Positions 57,114 to 64,000 of a stretch of DNA of 64,000 nucleotides are shown in pieces. The number at the start of each line of letters is the position of its first letter. Position 1 is the first letter of the stretch. The notes under the pieces were generated by a model. It did no database searches. It was not told the DNA's origin and saw only the letters and a list, made by a program, of their open reading frames with translations. The stretch is from Spisula solida (lineage: Eukaryota; Mollusca; Bivalvia; Venerida; Mactridae), in contig OX365955.1 of NCBI GenBank assembly GCA_947247005.1, positions 7,016,001-7,080,000 of the forward strand, given 5' to 3'. The position numbers and the translations under genes are program-made.

Positions 57114-57519
57114 AAAGGTGCATTTTTACTAAAGTGGTAAGATTTTCATGGCATCATAAACAAGAATTGGCTAGCGATATATTCATAAAGTAATTATATT
57201 CATACACACGTTGTTGGAACTTACTCCATGCAAAATCCCATCGAAATTGATCTAGTTAAAATGTTATGCCATGAAATGTATAGTCACGTTGTCCAATCAA
57301 TCACTAAGGTGCATTCAATGAAAACTACTACTGGTATGCCATTTTAAACAAGAAAATAAAATTGATTTCACGACCCTAGTGTTTATTTTCTTACTATGGA
57401 CGGTTTTTAAAAATGTTGGTATCAAATTAAAGACGAAGCTCTCTAGTTTCTGATTATGTAAATTTATTGGAAATGACACCAGTATTAATGAAATGTTTAG
57501 TAAAGCAAAATGCACCTCA

Positions 57520-58090
57520 GAGACACTCAAATCACAATTATCGCTCTCAAATCTCAGTTCCCACTCTCAAATCTTAGTCCTCACTCTCAAATCTTAGTCC
57601 TCACTCTCAAATTACAGTTCCCACTCTCAAATCTTAGTCCTCTCAAATCTTAGTCCTCACTCTCAAATTACAGTTCCCACTCTCAAATCTTAGTCCTCAC
57701 TCTCAAATCTTAGTCCTCGCTCTCAAATATTAGTCATCACTCTCAAATCTTAGTCCTCACTCTCAAATTACAGTTCCCACTCTCAAATCTTAGTCCTCAC
57801 TCTCAAATCTTAGTCCTCACTCTCAAATTACAGTCCCCACTCTCAAATCTTAGTCCTCACTCTCAAATCTTAGTCCTCACTCTCAAATTACAGTTCCCAC
57901 TCTCAAATCTTAGTTCTCACTCTCAAATCTTATTTCTCACTCCCAAATCTTAGTTCTTACTCTTAAATCGCAATTCTCACTCTCAAATCGCAATTCTCAC
58001 TCTCAAATTACTGGTCTCACTCATATATGTCAGGTCTCACTCTTAGTTTTCATTCTCAAATCACTGTTTGCACTCTCAAATCTTGTTCTA
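57520..58090. repeat. 20-bp tandem array (TCTCAAATCTTAGTCCTCAC)
   Basis: About 28 units run with little decay. Three-unit blocks of 60 bp (one 'caaattacagttcccac' unit followed by two 'caaatcttagtcctcac' units) repeat between 57600 and 57920, a higher-order pattern. The plus strand is strongly poor in G. Confidence 0.85.
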
Positions 58091-58149
58091 GAATAATAGC
58101 TTTATAAATAGAATAATTACCCAAGTAAGCCAAAGGCTATCCACCTTGG

Positions 58150-58910
58150 GGTCATCTGATCACGATAAAACGACACACTCAAACCTCATTTCCCTCCCAA
58201 ATCTTTGTTTTTGCCCTCAAATCTCATTCCCTTTTAAATCTTAGTTCTCGCCATCAAACCTCATTTCCCTCTCAAATCTTAGTTCTGGCCCTTAAACTTC
58301 ATTTCCATATCAAATCTTAGTTCTCGCCATCAAAACTCAGTTCTCTTCTACATCTTAGTTCTCGACCTCAAACCTAATTTCCCTCTCAAATCTTAGTTCT
58401 CGCCATCAAACCACATTTCCCTCTCAAAGCTTAGTTCTCGCCCTCCAACTTCATTTCCCTCTCAAATCTTAGTTCTCGCCCTCAAACCTCATTTCCCTCT
58501 CAAATCTTAGTTATCGCCCTCAAACCTCATTTCTCTCTCAAATCTTAGTCCTCGCCCTCAAACCTCATTTCTCTCAAATCTTAATCCTTGCCCTAAACCT
58601 CATTTCCCTCTCAAATCTTAGTTCTCGCCATCAAACTTCATTTCCCTCTCAAATCTTAGTTCTCGCCCCAAACCTCATTTCCCTCTCAAATCTTAGTTCT
58701 TGTCCCAAACCTCATTTCCCTCCCAAATCTTAGTTCTCGCCCCAAACCTCATTTCTCTCTTAAATCTTAGTTCTCGCCCTCAAACCTCATTTTTATATAT
58801 TGAATCTTAGTTCTCGCCCCCAAACCTCATAGCTCTCTCACAAATCTTAGTTCTCGCCCTCAAACCTCATTTTTCTATCTCAAATCTTAGTTCTTGCCCT
58901 CAAAAACATT
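58150..58910. repeat. 39-bp tandem array derived from the 20-bp unit
   Basis: Units of ctcaaatcttagttctcgcc + ctcaaacctcatttccct repeat about 19 times. The first half equals the unit of the preceding array, so the 39-bp unit looks like a doubled and diverged 20-mer. A few units recur at 59170-59240 after an interruption. Confidence 0.8.
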
Positions 58911-58912
58911 AT

Positions 58913-59165
58913 ATTAAGTCAGACAGGGAAGGCAGCACTCAACTTAACCAGCCGAGCACAGAAAACATTAAAATCACACAAAACACAGTGCCCAACTGAA
59001 CCAACCGAGCACAGGAAACATAAAACACATAAAGACACAATGCCCAACTAAACAAGCGCAGATCCGCCCAAGTCCAAGCTGTCGAAAATTAAAATATATT
59101 ATAACTAGCTGAATGACCCAGTTTCCACAGCAAAGGGACTATAATGCCTAGTTTTAGCTGTCAGA
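58913..59165 (-). repeat. Inverted copy of the 51-bp minisatellite element at 15110
   Basis: In minus sense it gives 'tttctgtgctcggctggttaa', a second unit, and the tail gagtgctgccttccctgtct + gacttaatataat. It is inserted in the 39-bp array, splitting it. Confidence 0.7.
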
Positions 59166-59249
59166 AAACTTCAAACTCAAACCTCATTTCTCTCTCAAAT
59201 CTTAGTTCTCGCCCCCAAACCGTATTTCTTCCACAAATCTCAGTCTCAA

Positions 59250-59540
59250 TGCTCACTGTATAATCTAGTAGATCTATTAGAAGTACAAGAAGATACATCA
59301 TTTGTGGTGGATAGATAGAGTGTAATCCCGAGCTGTAAATAAAGCGATGTCATATTTCATTCCAGCGTTCGTGAGTCCCTTGTGTGTCGTTGTCTTGTTT
59401 AATATCGCAGCTGTAAACATAATTAACAAATGACCACCGTATAAAAAACAGTTTGTTCTGGTTTTATCATACCCATATTTATCATATAGATTGAACAAAT
59501 CGATTTATATATTAAAAATAGTAGCAGCAAACTTGTACAA
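59250..59540. other. Spacer between arrays
   Basis: Unique-looking AT-rich sequence without exons. Confidence 0.35.
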
Positions 59541-59544
59541 CCCT

Positions 59545-62500
59545 AGCGGAACCATGCCCAGACACTGAAACAACAACCTAAACATAACTAGACACTGAAA
59601 CAACGCCCAGAAACATGGTCAGGCACTGAAACAACGCCCGGAAACATGGTCAGGCACTGAAACAACGCCCGGAAACATGGTCAGACACTGAAACAACGCC
59701 CAGAAACATGGTCAGGCACTGAAACAACGCCCGGAAACATGGTCAGGCACTGAAACAACGCCCGGAAACATGGTCAGACACTGAAACAACGCCCAGAAAC
59801 ATGGTCAGACACTAAAACAACGCCCGGAAACATGATAAGACACTAAAACAACGCCCGGAAACATGATAAGACTCTAAAACAACGCCCGGAAACATGATAA
59901 GACACTGAAACAACGCCCGGAAACATGATAAGACACTAAAACAACGCCCGGAAACATGGTCAGACACTGAAACAACGCCCGGAAACATGATAAGACACTA
60001 AAACAACGCCCGGAAACATGGTCAGGCACTGAAACAACGCCCGGAAACATGATAAGACACTAAAACAACGCCCGGAAACATGGTCAGACACTGAAACAAC
60101 GCCCAGAAACATGGTCAGACACTAAAACAACGCCCGGAAACATGGTCAGACACTGAAACAACGCCCGGAAATATGTTCAGACACTGAAACAACGCCCGGA
60201 AACATGATAAGACACTAAAACAACGCCCGGAAACATGATAAGACACTAAAACAACGCCCGGAACCATGGTCAGGCACTGAAACAACGCCCGGAAACATGG
60301 TCAGACACTAAAACAACGCCCGGAAACATGATAAGACACTAAAACAACGCCCGGAAACATGATAAGACAATAAAACAACGCCCGGAAACATGATAAGACA
60401 CTAAAACAACGCCCGGAAACATGATAAGACACTAAAACAACGCCCGGAAACATGGTCAGGCACTGAAACAACGCCCGGAAACATGATAAGACACTAAAAC
60501 AACGCCCGGAAACATGATAAGACACTAAAACAACGCCCGGAAACATGATAAGACACTAAAAAACGCCCAGAAACATGATAAGACACTAAAACAACGCCCG
60601 GAAACATGATAAGAAACTGAAACAACGCCCGGAAACATGGTCAGACACTGAAACAACGCCCAGAAACATGGTCAGACACTGAAACAACGCCCGGAAACAT
60701 GATAAGACACTAAAACAACGCCCGGAAACATGATAAGACACTAAAACAACGCCCGGAAACATGGTCAGACACTGAAACAACGCCCAGAAACATGGTCAGA
60801 CACTGAAACAACGCCCGGAAACATGGTCAGACACTGAAACAACGCCCGGAAATATGTTCAGACACTGAAACAACGCCCGGAAACATGATAAGACACTAAA
60901 ACAACGCCCGGAAACATGATAAGACACTAAAACAACGCCCGGAAACATGGTCAGGCACTGAAACAACTCCCTGAAACATGATAAGACACTAAAACAACGC
61001 CCGGAAACATGATAAGACACTGAAACAACGCCCGGAACCATGGTCAGACACTGAAACAACGCCCGGAAACATGATAAGACACTAAAACAACGCCCGGAAA
61101 CATGATAAGACACTAAAACAACGCCCGGAAACATGGTCAGACACTGAAACAACGCCCGGAAACATGATAAGACACTAAAACAACGCCCGGAAACATGATA
61201 AGACACTAAAACAACGCCCGGAAACATGGTCAGACACTGAAACAACGCCCGGAAACATGATAAGACACTAAAACAACGCCCGGAAACATGGTCAGGCACT
61301 GAAACAACGCCCGGAAACATGATAAGACACTAAAACAACGCCCGGAAACATGGTCAGACACTGAAACAACGCCCAGAAACATGGTCAGACACTAAAACAA
61401 CGCCCGGAAACATGGTCAGACACTGAAACAACGCCCGGAAATATGTTCAGACACTGAAACAACGCCCGGAAACATGATAAGACACTAAAACAACGCCCGG
61501 AAACATGATAAGACACTAAAACAACGCCGGGAACCATGGTCAGGCACTGAAACAACGCCCGGAAACATGGTCAGACACTAAAACAACGCCCGGAAACATG
61601 ATAAGACACTAAAACAACGCCCGGAAACATGATCAGGCACTGAAACAACGCCCGGAAACATGATAAGACACTAAAACAACGCCCGGAAACATGGTCAGGC
61701 ACTGAAACAACGCCCGGAAACATGATAAGACACTAAAACAACGCCCGGAAACATGATAAGACACTAAAACAACGCCCGGAAACATGATAAGACACTAAAA
61801 CAACGCCCGGAAACATGTTAAGACACTAAAACAACGCCCGGAAACATGATAAGAAACTGAAACAACGCCCGGAAACATGATAAGACACTAAAACAACGCC
61901 CGGAAACATGGTCAGACACTTAAACAATGCCCGGAAACATGATAAGAAACTGAAACAACGCCCGGAAACATGGTCAGACACTGAAACAACGCCCAGAAAC
62001 ATGGTCAGACACTGAAACAACGCCCGGAAACATGATAAGACACTAAAACAACGCCCGGAAACATGATAAGACACTAAAACAACGCCCGGAAACATGATAA
62101 GACACTGAAACAACGCCCGGAAACATGGTCAGACACTGAAACAACGCCCAGAAACATGGTCAGACACTAAAACAACGCCCGGAAACATGGTCAGACACTG
62201 AAAAAACGCCCGGAAATATGTTCAGACACTGAAACAACGCCCGGAAACATGATAAGACACTAAAACAACGCCCGGAAACATGGTCAGACACTGAAACAAC
62301 GCCCAGAAACATGGTCAGACACTGAAACAACGCCCGGAAACATGGTCAGACACTGAAACAACGCCCGGAAATATGTTCAGACACTGAAACAACGCCCGGA
62401 AACATGATAAGACACTAAAACAACGCCCGGAAACATGATAAGACACTAAAACAACGCCCGGAAACATGGTCAGGCACTGAAACAACTCCCTGAAACATGA

Positions 62501-64000
62501 TAAGACACTAATACAACGCCCGGAAACATGATAAGACACTAAAACAACGCCCGGAAATATGTTCAGACACTGAAACAACGCCCGGAAACATGATAAGACA
62601 CTAAAACAACGCCCGGAAACATGATAAGACACTAAAACAACGCCCGGAAACATGGTCAGGCACTGAAACAACTCCCTGAAACATGATAAGACACTAAAAC
62701 AACGCCCGGAAACATGATAAGACACTAAAACAACGCCCGGAAACATGATAAGACACTAAAACAACGCCCGGAAACATGATAAGATACTAAAACAACGCCC
62801 GGAAACATGGTCAGGCACTGAAACAACTCCCTGAAACATGATAAGACACTAAAACAACGCCCGGAAACATGATAAGACACTAAAACAACGCCCGGAAACA
62901 TGATAAGACACTAAAACAACGCCCGGAAACATGATAAGACACTAAAACAACGCCCGGAAACATGATAAGACACTAAAACAACGCCCGGAAACATGATAAG
63001 ACACTAAAACAACGCCCGGAAACATGATAAGACACTAAAACAACGCCCGGAAACATGGTCAGACACTGAAACAACGCCCGGAAACATGATAAGACACTAA
63101 AACAACGCCCGGAAACATGATAAGACACTGAAACAACGCCCGGAAACATGGTCAGACACTGAAACAACGCCCGGAAACATGGTCAGGCACTGAAACAACG
63201 CCCGGAAACATGGTCAGGCACTGAAACAACGCCCGGAAACATGATAAGACACTAAAACAACGCCGGGAAACATGATAAGACACTAAAACAACGCCCGGAA
63301 ACATGGTCAGGCACTGAAACAACGCCCGGAAACATGATAAGACACTAAAACAACGCCCGGAAACATGGTCAGGCACTGAAACAACTCCCTGAAACATGAC
63401 CAGACACTGAAACAACGCCCGGAAATATGTTCAGACACTGAAACAACGTCCGGAAACATGGTCAGCCACTGAAACAACGCCCGGAAACATGATAAGACAC
63501 TAAAACAACGCCCGGAAACATGGCCAGACACTGAAACAACGCCCGGAAACATGATAAGACACTAAAACAACGCCTGGAAACATGGTCAGGCACTGAAACA
63601 ACGCCCGGAAACATGATAAGACACTAAAACAACGCCTGGAAACATGGTCAGGCACTGAACAACGCCCGGAAACATGGTCAGACACTAAAACAACGCCCGG
63701 AAACATAATAAGACACTAAAACAACGCCTGGAAACATGGTCAGGCACTGAAACAACGCCCGGAAACATGGTCAGACACTGAAACAACGCCCAGAAACATG
63801 ATAAGACACTAAAACAACGCCCGGAAACATGATAAGACACTAAAACAACGCCTGGAAATATGGTCAGGCACTGAAACAACGCCCGGAAACATGGTCAGGC
63901 ACTGAAACAACGCCCGGAAACATGGTCAGACACTAAAACAACGCCCGGATATATGTTCAGACACTGAAACAACGCCCGGAACGACGGTCAGACACTAAAA
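59545..64000. repeat. 31-bp minisatellite, about 140 units, runs off the window
   Basis: The basic unit is ggaaacatgataagacacta + aaacaacgccc. Main variants are gataagacacta, ggtcaggcactg, ggtcagacactg and a 'gaaatatgttcagacactg' form; they recur in blocks (for example 60130-60320 and 61400-61590 share variant order), implying block duplications. T is rare on the plus strand. Since 31 is not a multiple of 3, three units make a 93-bp (31-residue) reading cycle that leaves minus frames open for up to 174 codons (VLVSYHVSGRCFSVLSCFRA-type repeats). These are not genes. Confidence 0.95.

Noticed and set aside
59545..64000. Long minus-strand open frames (up to 174 codons) with repeated VSYHVSGRCFSVLSCFRA strings
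   Set aside because: A 31-bp unit with no stop in any of three phases automatically yields a 31-residue cycle. No splice sites, no unique ends, and the frame breaks wherever a unit has an indel.

Overview
The window looks like nuclear DNA of a bivalve mollusc. It is AT-rich and gene-poor. Introns are spliced with GT-AG ends, there is no operon layout, and the sequence is crowded with tRNA-derived SINEs, small palindromic elements, decayed non-LTR retrotransposons and many unrelated tandem arrays. The bivalve assignment rests on the general look of the repeats and the gene content. No species can be named from the sequence alone.

Three protein-coding genes could be assembled exon by exon, all on the minus strand. 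Two are paralogous secreted glycoside hydrolases of the GH128 / Asl1-like type (exons within 5096-9425 and 15585-26839). Each has a signal-peptide exon, a large catalytic exon and a short C-terminal exon. Intron phases and exon lengths are identical (146, 561 and 160 bp, 288 residues each). Both keep the two expected catalytic glutamates, a TATA box with a TCAGT-type initiator just before the ATG, and an AATAAA about 25 nt after the stop. The third gene (28521-35026) is a class A peptide GPCR of the vasopressin / neuropeptide S / CCAP receptor group. Six exons cover TM1 to TM7, and the exon with the N-terminus was not found.

Layout: 1-4700 holds short degenerate arrays, SINEs with a nested MITE, and the tail of a LINE. 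5.1-9.5 kb is GH128 gene 1. 10.7-15.5 kb holds tandem repeats and SINEs. 15.6-26.8 kb is GH128 gene 2, whose 10-kb first intron contains SINEs, a 600-bp inverted repeat pair and a CpG-rich promoter-like island. 28.5-35.0 kb is the GPCR; its introns hold a 9 x 23 bp array of cAMP-response-element-like sites, a CG-rich array and a 158-bp array. 35.8-37.4 kb is a LINE 3' end with a second LINE tail inside it in opposite orientation. 37.4-57.5 kb is mostly dispersed repeats and LINE remnants, with a few isolated exon-like stretches (44104-44149, 46759-46993, 56355-56543) that I could not name. 57.5-59.2 kb holds 20- and 39-bp arrays. 59.5 kb to the end is a 31-bp minisatellite of roughly 140 units that runs off the window.

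The two hydrolases probably act outside the cell on beta-1,3-glucan (feeding or defence). The GPCR is an unrelated neighbour. Most other long reading frames are by-products of tandem repeats.
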